A stretch of 64,000 nucleotides of DNA from Sandaracinus amylolyticus (GCF_021631985.1 NZ_CP070225.1:5332001-5396000); one strand, 5' to 3'; shown: positions 44,413-53,282, counted from the first letter of the stretch. Made by a program: numbers and translations. Notes: a model not told the origin generated them from the letters alone.

Positions 44413-45800
44413 CGGGCCAGCGTTCGGCGCGCGAGCGCGACCAGCGCCATCGGGTCGATCGGCTTCACCAGGAACCCGTCGGCGCCGAGCGACGCGAGGA
44501 GGCGCCAGTCGGGCGCACCGCCGGTCGCGGTCACCACCAGGATCGGCATGCGCTCCGACCTCGGGGTCGCACGGATCGCCGCGGTCAGCTCGATGCCGTT
44601 GAGGCCCGGCATGTCGAGGTCGAGCACCGCGAGCACCGCGGGGCGGCGATCGAGCTCGCGCAGCGCCTGCTCTCCGTCGCGCGCCACCACGATCTCGGCG
44701 CCCGGGAACGCCCAGTCGAGCGTCTCGCGCACCAGCGCCGCGAAGTCCTCGTCGTCGTCCGCGACCAAGAGCCGCAGCGCGCCCGGGTGCTGGGTCGCGC
44801 CGTCGCTCGCCGTGCGGCGAGCGGGAGGAGACGGAGTGCGCGCCTCGAGCAGCTCGCGGCGGAACGCCTCGGCGCTCGCGGTGCGTCGCGCCGGGTCCTT
44901 CTCCATCCCGCGCAGCAGCACCTCGTCGAACGCGCGCGGCAGCTCGGGCCGCAGCTCGCTCGCGAGCGGGGGCGCCTCGGTCGCGTGCCGCGTCATCATC
45001 TCGACCGCGTCGTCGGTCTCGAACGGCAGCCGCCCGGTGAGCAGCTCGAACGCCATCACCGCGAGCGAGTACACGTCGGCGCGATGGTGCATCCCCGCGG
45101 GCACGACGTCGCCGCGCACCATCTCGGGCGACATGTACGCGGGCGTGCCGGAGACGGTGTCGCGATCGGCGTCGCGGGGACGGTCGAGCACCCGCGCGAG
45201 CCCGAGGTCCGCCACCGCGACCCGGAACGCCGGACCGATCAGCACGTTCGTCGGCTTCAGATCGCGATGGACCGCGCCCGCCCGATGGATCGCGCCGAGC
45301 CCGCGGCACACCTGCTCGAGCACCCCGATCACCTCGTCGATCGAGAGCACGCCCTGGGCGCGCCGCCGCGCGTCCAGCGTGATGCCCGGCACGTACTCCA
45401 TCACGAAGTACGGCGCGCGCTGCCCGCCCGGCGCGCGGTGCTCGCCGAACGTGTAGATCTCGACGACGTTCTCGTGCCGGACCCGCGCCATCGTGCGCGC
45501 CTCGCCGACGAAGCGCGCGTGCGCGTCGGCGCTCGCGACGTAGTCGGGATGGATCAGCTTGATCGCGACGTCGCGCTCGAGGCGCTCGTCTCTCGCGAGC
45601 ATCACCACGCCCATCGCGCCCTCCCCGAGCACGCGCGTGATGCGGTAGGTGTCCGCCACGAGCTCGCCCGGCCCGGGCACCCCGTCCCACGTTCCCGCGC
45701 GCGGCGGGGGCACGGTCTCGACCGCTGCGTCAGGCGCCCGGCGCGGCTGCGTCGGCAGCAGCTCGGGGTCGTCGGAGTCGGAGCCGTGCGCGCCGGGCAT
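44409..45800 (-). CDS. Soluble Ser/Thr protein kinase with C-terminal receiver domain
   Basis: The 463-residue protein has a Hanks-type kinase domain (about 50-320) with the glycine loop LGEGAMGVVMLA, ATP Lys in VAIKLIH, the catalytic loop HRDLKPTN, DLG in place of DFG, and GTPAYMSPE. After a Pro/Arg-rich linker comes a full receiver with DDDED, phospho-acceptor Asp in LDLDMPGLNG, Thr in VVTAT and Lys in LVKPID. No membrane segment is seen, so it is cytoplasmic. This fusion lets a two-component phosphate donor control a Ser/Thr kinase. It is divergent from an HPt-receiver gene only 51 bases away. ATG 45800 is the probable start. Confidence 0.92.
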   Translation of the reverse strand: MPGAHGSDSDDPELLPTQPRRAPDAAVETVPPPRAGTWDGVPGPGELVADTYRITRVLGEGAMGVVMLARDERLERDVAIKLIHPDYVASADAHARFVGEARTMARVRHENVVEIYTFGEHRAPGGQRAPYFVMEYVPGITLDARRRAQGVLSIDEVIGVLEQVCRGLGAIHRAGAVHRDLKPTNVLIGPAFRVAVADLGLARVLDRPRDADRDTVSGTPAYMSPEMVRGDVVPAGMHHRADVYSLAVMAFELLTGRLPFETDDAVEMMTRHATEAPPLASELRPELPRAFDEVLLRGMEKDPARRTASAEAFRRELLEARTPSPPARRTASDGATQHPGALRLLVADDDEDFAALVRETLDWAFPGAEIVVARDGEQALRELDRRPAVLAVLDLDMPGLNGIELTAAIRATPRSERMPILVVTATGGAPDWRLLASLGADGFLVKPIDPMALVALARRTLAR

Positions 45801-45851
45801 GAAGCGCGGTCGAGCGTGCCCGCAGCGCTGGACTCCTGGCAAGATGGACCC

Positions 45852-46604
45852 GTGAGCGATGGCCGACCTTCACTGGAGGAGAGGCTCGCGAAGCTGCGCG
45901 CGCGCATGGAGGACGGCCTCCCGGCGCGGGCCGCGGAGCTGCGCGCGGCCGCGGATCGGCTCGCCTCGGGGGACTCGCGCGCCTGCGAGGACATCCGGCG
46001 TGCGGCGCATCGACTGCGCGGGACCGCGGGCTCGCACGGGCACGACGCGCTGAGCACCGAGGCGGGCGAGGTCGAGCTGCTCGCCGCGCGCGAGGACGAC
46101 GCGGCGCGCATCGTCGCGAGGACGCTCGCGCTCGTCGCGTCCATCCGGCGCATCGCGAACGAGTCACGCCCCGCGCAGCCGGCCGCCCCGCCGATCGCCG
46201 CACCGACCACGCGGCCGCTCGCCGGCCGCAAGGTGCTCGCGCTCGACGACGACGCGCCGACCCGCCGCCTCCTCGAGCTCACGCTGGTCACGATGGGCGG
46301 CGCCGAGGCGCGCGTCATCGAGGACCCCGACGCGGCGCTCGTGCTGCTCGATCACCAGGCGTTCGACGTGATCATCGTCGATGCGATGATGCCCGCGCTC
46401 ACCGGCCTCGAGCTCGTCGCGGCGGCACGCCATCGGGTCCACGGCGCGGACGGAGTGTTCGCGTTCCTCTCCGCCGCGACCCCCGACGAGCTCGGATGGA
46501 CGGTCCCGCTCGGCGCGCGCTGGCTCCGCAAGCCGTTCCGCCCGCGCGAGCTGCTCGAGGCGCTGGTCACGATCGTCGGCGGCGCCGGACCGACGACCCG
46601 ATGA
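45852..46604 (+). CDS. HPt domain fused to a receiver
   Basis: This 250-residue protein starts at GTG 45852. The N-terminal helical domain has the HPt signature AAHRLRGTAGSHG with phospho-acceptor His53. A proline-rich linker leads to a receiver (about 125-245) with LALDDDAP, Asp in IIVDAMMPALTG, Ser in FAFLSAA and Lys in WLRKPFRP. There is no kinase or DNA-binding domain, so it is a phosphotransfer intermediate. It is divergent from the kinase-receiver gene and may exchange phosphate with that receiver. Its 3' end overlaps the opposite matrixin gene by 38 bases. Confidence 0.9.
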   Translation: MSDGRPSLEERLAKLRARMEDGLPARAAELRAAADRLASGDSRACEDIRRAAHRLRGTAGSHGHDALSTEAGEVELLAAREDDAARIVARTLALVASIRRIANESRPAQPAAPPIAAPTTRPLAGRKVLALDDDAPTRRLLELTLVTMGGAEARVIEDPDAALVLLDHQAFDVIIVDAMMPALTGLELVAAARHRVHGADGVFAFLSAATPDELGWTVPLGARWLRKPFRPRELLEALVTIVGGAGPTTR

Positions 46605-47364
46605 GCGCCAGCGCCGCGAGCAGGGCTGGGATCACGCCCGCTCCCCGGCCGCTCGAGATCGCGCAGCCGCTGGTGAGCGGCGGGCGCGGGCCCACTCCGC
46701 CCGGCGTGCGTCGGGCCGCCGGATAGACCTCGCACACCCCGGTCACGTCGTCGGCCGCGAGGTCTCGCTTCACGACGTCCCCGACGTCGCTCGACGCGAA
46801 CATCGTCGCGTCGGGATCGCTCACGTGCGCGAAGCCGAGGAGGTGCCCGAGCTCGTGGGTGATCGTGTTCTCGAGGTCGGTCGCCTCGAGCGGCGGGGTC
46901 GCCGAGACCGACCACGCGTGATCGAGCGCGTTCAGGTCGATGTCCGCGTCGAGGATCTCGCCGGTGCTGCGGCGGTAGACGAGCGTGGTGATCGCGAGGG
47001 TCTCGGGGCCGAGGTCGGGCGGCCAGCCGTCCTCGCGGAACACGACGCGGTTCTCTCCGTCGGGCGAGCCGCCGAGGAGGTTCGTGCGGAGGTCCGCCGG
47101 CGCGCCGAGGTCGAGCAGCGCGACGTCGGTGCACCCACCCGCGCGGGTCCAGGTCGTGAGCGAGCGACGGATCGCGTCGCTCACGTCGACCGCCGCGAGG
47201 TCGCGCGACGTGTCGCTGGCGATCCGGACGCCGAGCTCACGACGCGGCCACGCGAGCGGCGTCGTCGGATCCCCGGTGACCGTCGCGCGCTCGTAGGCGC
47301 GCGCCCGGCCCCCGCTCGACGCGCCGATCGCGAGCACGGCGAGCAGCGCGACGAGCGTGCGCAT
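46567..47364 (-). CDS. Matrixin-type metalloprotease with MYXO-CTERM-like tail
   Basis: This 265-residue secreted protein has a signal peptide ending at ARAYE and the metzincin zinc motif HELGHLLGFAH at 170-180, with DATMFAS as Met-turn. The spacing fits the M10/matrixin family. The C-terminus has SGCAISSG, then a hydrophobic stretch and RRRRR, matching a MYXO-CTERM sorting signal, so it is probably processed and anchored at the surface. Its coding 3' end overlaps the HPt-receiver gene. The substrate is unknown. Confidence 0.85.
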   Translation of the reverse strand: MRTLVALLAVLAIGASSGGRARAYERATVTGDPTTPLAWPRRELGVRIASDTSRDLAAVDVSDAIRRSLTTWTRAGGCTDVALLDLGAPADLRTNLLGGSPDGENRVVFREDGWPPDLGPETLAITTLVYRRSTGEILDADIDLNALDHAWSVSATPPLEATDLENTITHELGHLLGFAHVSDPDATMFASSDVGDVVKRDLAADDVTGVCEVYPAARRTPGGVGPRPPLTSGCAISSGRGAGVIPALLAALALIGSSVRRRRRS

Positions 47365-47512
47365 CGATCGGTGCCGCGCCGGGGTCGACCTCACGCGTGG
47401 AAGAATAACGTGCGGCGACGAAAGCGCTTCGACGTAGCACGTTCGGCACGTCGCGAGACCGCGCGCTCCTTTCTTCCTGGTCGGCCCTCGGCCTCGTGTT
47501 AGGGTGCGGCCC

Positions 47513-48973
47513 GTGGTCCGAAAGACCCGCAAGATGCCCGCCCTGATCAGCACGATCGCGCTGATCGCGGGCTGCGGATCGTCGACCCGCGCAGAGGTGA
47601 GCGGCGTCGTCGTCGACGCGCGCACAGGACGCGCGATCCCAGGCGCGCGCGTCGTCGGAGCCGACGGCTCGGCGACGCGCACCGACGACGAGGGCCGTTT
47701 CACGCTCTCGGTCTCCCACGGTGACGCGCGCTCCATCCGAGCGAGCGCCGCAGGGCGCGAGGACGCGCAGACGCGCATCGACGTCGGGGTCGACGAGAGC
47801 GCGTCGATCGTGATTCGCCTCGTGCCCGCGATCGACGAGACGCCGCGCGCCGAGCACGTGGTCGCGCAGTACCACGAGGAGCGCGGGACCGATCCCGACG
47901 CGGTGCTGCGGTGGATCGAGGACGTCGATCTCGAGCGCTGGCTGGTGCGCGGTGTTCGCGAGCCGGAGAGTGTTCGCGAGCCGGAGAGTGTTCGCGAGCC
48001 GGAGAGTGTTCGCGAGCCGGAGAGTGTCCGCGAGCCCGAGGGCACCGAGACGTCGACGCTCCCGTGCGGCACCTGCACCGTCTGGGGCGCGCGCGAGCAG
48101 TGGGCGCTCGGCGCGATGCGCCTGGAGGGCGAGCACGAGGACGCGCAGTGTGCGAGCTGTCACGACGCGTCGGCGTTCGCGGCGGCGCATGGAGAGACGA
48201 CGAGCGCAGGCGACGGATGCGCCGCCTGTCACGAGGGCACCGAGCTGCGAGCGTTCGAGCAGGTCGATCACGTCGCGGGCGCGCCGGTGAGCGGGCTCGG
48301 CACCGGCGCGGTGTGCGTGGAGTGTCATCGCGCGCCCGGTCACGCGCCGCAGGCCGACGTGGTGTTGGGACGCGGCGCGCGCACCATCGCGGGCGTCGAC
48401 GTCGGCGAGGCGCCGCACGGTGCGATCGCGGACGCGTGCGTCGCCTGTCACGCCGCGCCGTGGCGCGAGGCCGACCCGGCGGAGCTCACGCTCGGCCACA
48501 CGTTCGAGGTGCGCGAGGCGTCGGGAGGCATCGCGCGCGATGCCTGCTCGTCGTGCCACGGCGAGGTCGCGCCGGAGTCGATCGCGCGCGGCGATTGGGA
48601 CGGAGACGGCGCGAGCGGAGCGGTGGCCGAGGAGCACGATCGCGCGGTGGCGCGGGTGCGGCGGCGGCTCGAGTCGCGGGTGCAGCAGGCGCGGGTGCGC
48701 GCGCGATGCGGGACGCGGAGCAGCACCGCGGTGGCGTTCACCGAGCACCGCGGCGCGCTGGTGCTGGTCGACGTGCGCGGCGTGATGCTGGGCGACTGCG
48801 ACGAGGACGGCGGGTTCGGCGAGGACGAGCGCGCGGTGTCGATCGACGCGCTCCCGCGCGACGTGCGCGACTCGATGTGGGACCTGATGCTGCTCGAGCG
48901 CGACGGCTCGCGCGGGGTGCACAACCCGACGTTCAGCTTCGCCCTGCTCGGCGCGATCGAGTCGCGGCTCTGA
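47513..48973 (+). CDS. Multiheme c-type cytochrome lipoprotein with CarboxypepD_reg-like domain
   Basis: The 486-residue product has lipobox Cys21 (LIAGC), read from GTG 47513, eight bases after AGGG. Residues about 30-100 are a carboxypeptidase regulatory-like beta-sandwich (VSGVVVDARTGRAIPGARVV, DDEGRFTLSV). Five VREPES-type repeats follow. The C-terminal half has five CxxCH heme sites: CASCH, CAACH, CVECH, CVACH and CSSCH. It is probably an outer-membrane or periplasmic electron-transfer protein. GTG 47504 and ATG 47534 are other starts in frame. The final 90 residues have no heme motif and resemble no family I know. Confidence 0.83.
   Translation: MVRKTRKMPALISTIALIAGCGSSTRAEVSGVVVDARTGRAIPGARVVGADGSATRTDDEGRFTLSVSHGDARSIRASAAGREDAQTRIDVGVDESASIVIRLVPAIDETPRAEHVVAQYHEERGTDPDAVLRWIEDVDLERWLVRGVREPESVREPESVREPESVREPESVREPEGTETSTLPCGTCTVWGAREQWALGAMRLEGEHEDAQCASCHDASAFAAAHGETTSAGDGCAACHEGTELRAFEQVDHVAGAPVSGLGTGAVCVECHRAPGHAPQADVVLGRGARTIAGVDVGEAPHGAIADACVACHAAPWREADPAELTLGHTFEVREASGGIARDACSSCHGEVAPESIARGDWDGDGASGAVAEEHDRAVARVRRRLESRVQQARVRARCGTRSSTAVAFTEHRGALVLVDVRGVMLGDCDEDGGFGEDERAVSIDALPRDVRDSMWDLMLLERDGSRGVHNPTFSFALLGAIESRL
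47954..48043 (+). repeat. Perfect 18-bp tandem repeat inside the cytochrome gene
   Basis: Four identical copies of GTTCGCGAGCCGGAGAGT (47954-48025) are followed by one variant (48026-48043). They encode VREPES four times, then VREPEG. Identity at every codon position shows recent duplication. Copy number changes would keep the frame, so strains may differ in linker length. Confidence 0.95.
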
Positions 48974-49031
48974 TCGCCGGCACGCGGATGAATCGTCCGC
49001 GATGCGCCGAGCGGTCGCGGATCGAAGAAGC

Positions 49032-49105
49032 TTCACCGCAGAGAGCCACGGAGGGCCGCAGAGATGGTCCTTCTCTCTGCGGTCCTCTGCGTTCTCTGCG
49101 GTGAA
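49032..49105 (+). repeat. Long imperfect palindrome of CTCTGCGGT type, terminator-like
   Basis: TTCACCGCAGAGA (49032-49044) pairs with TCTCTGCGGTGAA (49093-49105). The inner part repeats related words (CCGCAGAGA, CTCTGCGGTCC, CTCTGCG). TTTTC follows on the plus strand, so it could terminate the cytochrome gene. Related CGCAGAG-rich palindromes are known as dispersed repeats in many genomes. It lies in the 149-base gap 48974-49122. Confidence 0.75.
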
Positions 49106-49122
49106 TTTTCGCGCTGGAGCCG

Positions 49123-50088
49123 TCAGGGCTCATCGGCGGGCGCTTCGTCTTCGGTCGCGCCTTCGTCCTCGGCCGCGCTCTCGTCGTCGGGCACCGGCGC
49201 CTCGTCTTCCTCGGCGTGGCTCGGGTGCGGTCGTTCGCTTCGCCGCAGGCACTGCACCGACTCTGGTCGCTCGTCGCGCCATGCCGCGGGCGTCACGCTG
49301 CGTGCGATCGGCGGGTCGAACAGCGGGACCGCGTCGCAGTGCGCGCCGCCGTCGACGAGCACGAAGTGGAGGTGCGGCGCCTGGCTCGTGCCGGTGTTCC
49401 CGAGCCGCGCGATCGCCTCGCCGCGCCGCACCACCTGTCCCGCCACCACCAGGTTCTCGCGGTTGTGCGCGTAGGCCGTCACCCATCCGTTCGGGTGCAC
49501 CAGGATCACGAAGTTGCCGTACCCGCCGAGCCCGTCGCCCGCGTACGCGACGATTCCCCGCTCCGCCGCGCGGATGGTCGCACCGACCCGACCGCGGATG
49601 TCGATCGCGAGGTGATACCCACCGTCCCCGCTGCCCCATCCCCGGATCAACCGACCGCGATCGACCGGCAGCCGCAGCGTCCCGGAGAGCCGCGGTCCCT
49701 CGCCCGCCGCCGTGATCCATCGGCGCTGCGGCGCCCGCACCAGCAGCGACTGTCCGGCGCGCACCGTACCGAGCCCGATCCGTCGCGCCCTCCCCCGTGC
49801 CTCGCGCTGCGCCGGCGTCTCACGCGCCGGTCGCGCGCCCCGGCTCGACCGCAGCGCCCGCGGGTCCTCGCCCTCGCGCGGCACGATCAGCTCCTGCCCG
49901 GCGCGCACCGCGTCCCCGCGCAGCCGGTTCGCCTCGCGGATCGCCTCGACCGAGCTGTGGTGCCGCCGCGCGATCCGCGCGAGCGTGTCGCCCTCGCGGA
50001 CCACGTAGGTCCGAGGCCGCGCCTGGGCCTCCGTCGTCACCGGCACCGCGAGCCACAGCGCGATCACCAGCGCCCATCGCCGAATCAC
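49123..50088 (-). CDS. LysM and M23 family murein endopeptidase-like protein
   Basis: This 321-residue exported protein starts at GTG 50088, with a signal peptide ending near TEAQA. A LysM domain (TYVVREGDTLARIARRHHSS ... GQELIVP) precedes the M23 domain. The zinc-site motifs are complete: HxxxD in GYHLAIDIRG and HLHF near the end of the domain, with GNFVILVHPNGWVTAYAHN between. M23 enzymes cut peptide cross-links in peptidoglycan. The C-terminal 40 residues are Glu/Asp-rich and probably unstructured. TTG at 50106 is a possible upstream start. Confidence 0.88.
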   Translation of the reverse strand: MIRRWALVIALWLAVPVTTEAQARPRTYVVREGDTLARIARRHHSSVEAIREANRLRGDAVRAGQELIVPREGEDPRALRSSRGARPARETPAQREARGRARRIGLGTVRAGQSLLVRAPQRRWITAAGEGPRLSGTLRLPVDRGRLIRGWGSGDGGYHLAIDIRGRVGATIRAAERGIVAYAGDGLGGYGNFVILVHPNGWVTAYAHNRENLVVAGQVVRRGEAIARLGNTGTSQAPHLHFVLVDGGAHCDAVPLFDPPIARSVTPAAWRDERPESVQCLRRSERPHPSHAEEDEAPVPDDESAAEDEGATEDEAPADEP

Positions 50089-50189
50089 TCTCAAGTCGTC
50101 CCACAACGCGCGTCCTCACGGAACGCCTTCCCGCACCTCGGAAGTCGGAGCCCGCGGGCCTTCCGCGATCGGATAGACTCCGGGCGCCC

Positions 50190-51785
50190 ATGCCGCCGAT
50201 CGCGGTGATCCGCACCGAGCGTGACGTCTACGCGAACCTGCTGCGCGACACCCGCGGGCTCCGCCGCGAGCAAGCCAATGCGCGCGACGTCTGGTTCGCG
50301 TCGATGCCGTGGGAGCGCAAGGAAGAGACGCTCTTCGAGCTCGAGATGTTGCTCAAGGGGCTCGCCTGCTTCGGCAACCCGCGCAACCACCCGGGCACGC
50401 CCGCCGCGAAGAGCGCGGTCGCGCAGGACTTCCACGAAGAGCTGCGGATCCTTCGCGATGCGTCGCAGCGCGTGATCACGCTGACGAAGCAGCTCCTCGG
50501 CGACAAGGAGCGCGCGTACACGTTCACGCGCTACCTCGAGTCCGTTCTGCCCGAGGACTCGGCGCGCGGCCGGCTCATCCAGGAGCAGCTCACGCAGGAC
50601 ACGCCCGAAGAGGCGCTCTTCGTGCTGCGCAACGCGTTCGGGCACTTCCTCGATCTGAGCGACGGGCTCGCGCGCCTCGGGCGCGTGTCGAACCGGCTCT
50701 ACTTCGCGATGCACGGCGTGGTCGTGCGGGAGATCGGGCGCAACGCGTACTTCAATCCGCTGATGGCGCTCGAGTTCCGACCGGAGTTCGATCGCATCCG
50801 CAGCGGCGAGGTGCTCGAGGCGCTCCACGCGGTCGAGTCCGAGACCGCGCATCGTGTGCTCGCGCTGACCTTCCTCGCGCTGTTCCGCGCGCTCCGCTAC
50901 GTGTCGCTCGTCGACGCGTACGCGTCGGACCCGGCGTCGACGCGCCGCGCGTACGTCATCCTCGCGGTGCTGCGATCGGACCTGCGCGCGCTCACGCGTT
51001 ACCTCGGGCGGCGCGCCGGCGATGCGATCGCCGACGGGCTCGAGCGCGAGCTGCTCGCGACGCCCTCGGACGAGATCAGCGTGCGCTACACGCACCTCGC
51101 GGACGTCGCGCGCACGCTCACGCGGATCCGCGGCACGCTCGATCACGTCGCGAACGGGCTGCGCGTCGAGGTGAAGAAGATCTTCGAGCACGACCTGCCC
51201 TCGCCCCAGGCCGAGATCTCGGCGCAGGAGCTCGGGCCCCAGATGGTCATCGCGGCGGCCGAGCTGCGCGCGTCGCTGCAGAACGCGGTGCGCGCGCTGT
51301 GCAGCGAGATCCGTCCCGGCGACGTGCTGCCGGAGCTCGCGACCAATCTCGCGGGGCGTCGCGCCGCGAGCGATCGGCTGCGCCGCGAGATCTGGATGTT
51401 CCAGCAGATCCTCCGCGCGTTCCTCGCGAAGGCGGACGCGGCGGCGAGCGCGGGCGGCGACGGCGCGCACGATCGCTGGGCGGGGCACGGCAGCTTCCAG
51501 TTCGTGCGCGACTTCCTCGGGCACTTCCGCGCGATCGGCTACCAGCTGGTGCGCAGCCACGACTACGAGCGGCTCGATCCGTTCCTCACGTCGCTCGAGC
51601 GCCTGCGCGACGTCGACCTGCTCGAGCCCCATCGCATGGCCGAGGCGGTCGAGGAGTGCCGCGCCCTCTCGCAGTTCCTCGGCGAGCTCTTCGAGAAGGT
51701 GTCGAGCCGCGGCGAGCTCGCGGGACAGCCCTTCGATCGACAGAGCGCCGGCGAGACGCTGAAGATCTACCTCGGCCGCGCCTAA
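50190..51785 (+). CDS. Unknown protein, 531 residues, largely alpha-helical
   Basis: The frame starts at ATG 50190. I recognise no domain. The protein is rich in Leu, Arg, Glu and Ala in heptad-like patterns, for example FELEMLLKGLACFG, EALFVLRNAFGHFLDL and LVDAYASDPASTRR. It has no signal peptide or clear membrane segment, so it is likely cytoplasmic and helical. Codon use matches the neighbours and the reading frame is undisturbed. Its TAA overlaps the stop of the opposite methyltransferase gene in CTAA. The gene before it is divergent, so context gives no function. Confidence 0.75.
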   Translation: MPPIAVIRTERDVYANLLRDTRGLRREQANARDVWFASMPWERKEETLFELEMLLKGLACFGNPRNHPGTPAAKSAVAQDFHEELRILRDASQRVITLTKQLLGDKERAYTFTRYLESVLPEDSARGRLIQEQLTQDTPEEALFVLRNAFGHFLDLSDGLARLGRVSNRLYFAMHGVVVREIGRNAYFNPLMALEFRPEFDRIRSGEVLEALHAVESETAHRVLALTFLALFRALRYVSLVDAYASDPASTRRAYVILAVLRSDLRALTRYLGRRAGDAIADGLERELLATPSDEISVRYTHLADVARTLTRIRGTLDHVANGLRVEVKKIFEHDLPSPQAEISAQELGPQMVIAAAELRASLQNAVRALCSEIRPGDVLPELATNLAGRRAASDRLRREIWMFQQILRAFLAKADAAASAGGDGAHDRWAGHGSFQFVRDFLGHFRAIGYQLVRSHDYERLDPFLTSLERLRDVDLLEPHRMAEAVEECRALSQFLGELFEKVSSRGELAGQPFDRQSAGETLKIYLGRA

Positions 51786-52540
51786 CGCTTCTCGAAGACG
51801 AACACGTTGCCGTGCGCGAAGCGCGGCGGCGCGTTCGCAGTGAAGTAGAGATCGCCGAGCTTCTTCACCGCGCGCGCGAGCGGCGTCGCGGGCTCGACGT
51901 CGGTGAGCTGCCCCGCGAAGCGCGACACCAACGCCATGCCGCGGCGGTCGAGCTGATCGGCGAGCCACACCGGGTCGAAGCCGCGCACGAGCAGGCCTTC
52001 CTCGCGCCACTCCTCGAGCCCGCGCGCCGTGCGCTCGAGGCGAGGCGCGCGACGACCGAGCAAACGCCGCGCGCGATCCCAGGTGCGCGCCTGGAGCGAC
52101 TCGCACGTGGTCTCCATGATCGCGAGCCGCCCGCGCTTCGTGATCACGCGCGCGAGCTCGTCGAGCGCACGCTCGACCTCGGGCACGTGCATCAACACGG
52201 ACCAGCACGACGCGAAGCGGAACGCGCCGTCGCGCACACGCAGCGCGCGGAGGTCTCCGTGCGCGACCGAGATGCGTCGCTCGGCGCGCGCTCGTGCGAT
52301 CCGCGCACGGGCGCGATCGATCGCGAGCAGCGATGCGTCCACGCCCTTCACGCGCAGACCGTGCTTCGTGAAGCGCAGCGCGTTCGTGCAGTCGCCGCAG
52401 CCCGCGTCGAAGATCTCGTCGCCCGGCTTCGCGCCGAGCTCGCGGACGATGCGCGCGAACGCGAGGTCGTGGAAGCGATCGCGATCGGTGTCGTCGCTCG
52501 CAGGCGCGCGTGACCGATCGAAGCGGAGGACGGCGCTCAC
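51782..52540 (-). CDS. Class I SAM-dependent methyltransferase
   Basis: The 252-residue product has the SAM-binding motif I FDAGCGDCTNAL, an acidic Asp in VKGVDASLLAIDRAR, GDLRALRV, and ASCWSVLMHVPEVERALDEL, the Methyltransf_11-type post-motif. GTG 52540 gives the best start; a TTG lies upstream at 52576. It could methylate a small molecule, lipid or quinone. The substrate is not evident. No cofactor or biosynthetic genes adjoin. Confidence 0.88.
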   Translation of the reverse strand: MSAVLRFDRSRAPASDDTDRDRFHDLAFARIVRELGAKPGDEIFDAGCGDCTNALRFTKHGLRVKGVDASLLAIDRARARIARARAERRISVAHGDLRALRVRDGAFRFASCWSVLMHVPEVERALDELARVITKRGRLAIMETTCESLQARTWDRARRLLGRRAPRLERTARGLEEWREEGLLVRGFDPVWLADQLDRRGMALVSRFAGQLTDVEPATPLARAVKKLGDLYFTANAPPRFAHGNVFVFEKR

Positions 52541-52607
52541 GCGGGGTGCAGATAGGTGCTCCCGAGCCCCCGCCAACGTCGCATCGCGTGGCTCGCCGTT
52601 CGTGTGA

Positions 52608-53186
52608 TCAACGCCCGGCGTCGACCAGGATCACGACGGAATAACCGATCGCCGTCTCGTGCGTGGACGGGTTCGCGTACGAGTGGCGCTGATCGCCGCG
52701 GAACGCGAGGACGTCGCCCTCGCGCAGCGTGAAGCGCTCGCCCGCAGCGGCGAGGACGATCGATCCGCGCTCGACGGTGAGGTACTCGCGCGTGCCGGGC
52801 GTGTGCGGGATGCCGGTCATGCGCGCGCCGGGCGGCAGCTCGATGCGATCGATGTTCGAGCCGGGCAGCGGATCGGGCAGCAGGTTGCGCACCGTGACCG
52901 TCCCGCGCTTCTTCGTCGGCAGGGTCTCGCGCGGGTGGAGCACACACGCCGCGCGCGGCGCGCTCAGCAGCTCCTCGAGCGAAACGCCGAGCGCGCGCGA
53001 CACCGCGCTGATCACGTGCAGCGTCGGGTTCGCCTCGCCGGACTCGAGGTTCGCCCACGTCGCGCGCGGCACGCCCGCGCTCTTCGCGAGCTGCGCTTGA
53101 GTCAGCCCGCGCGCTGCGCGCAGCTGCCGCACGTTCTCGGCGAGCACCGCCGAGAGCGACATGACGTCCACGGGACCTCGAGCCAT
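52608..53186 (-). CDS. XRE-family transcriptional regulator with cupin domain
   Basis: This 192-residue protein has an N-terminal helix-turn-helix (about 15-70: LRAARGLTQAQLAKSAGVPR, ANLESGEANPTL). The C-terminal cupin sensor includes RMTGIPHTPGTREYLTVERG and LREGDVLAFRGDQRHSYANP. Such regulators bind DNA in response to a ligand held in the cupin and often control amino-acid or sulfur genes. ATG 53186 is used; ATG 53162 would also leave the helix-turn-helix whole. It is divergent from a NUDIX gene. Confidence 0.9.
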   Translation of the reverse strand: MARGPVDVMSLSAVLAENVRQLRAARGLTQAQLAKSAGVPRATWANLESGEANPTLHVISAVSRALGVSLEELLSAPRAACVLHPRETLPTKKRGTVTVRNLLPDPLPGSNIDRIELPPGARMTGIPHTPGTREYLTVERGSIVLAAAGERFTLREGDVLAFRGDQRHSYANPSTHETAIGYSVVILVDAGR

Positions 53187-53282
53187 GGGGCGCGCATTGT
53201 ACGCGCTCGGGGTTCTCCCCCATTCACGTCGTCCGCGATTTCGACGAATCTGTATCGAGGGTCTATCCTCGGCGGCAATCCC

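Noticed and set aside
47954..48043. Possible CRISPR array
   Set aside because: The 18-base units are directly adjacent without spacers and lie in frame inside a coding gene.
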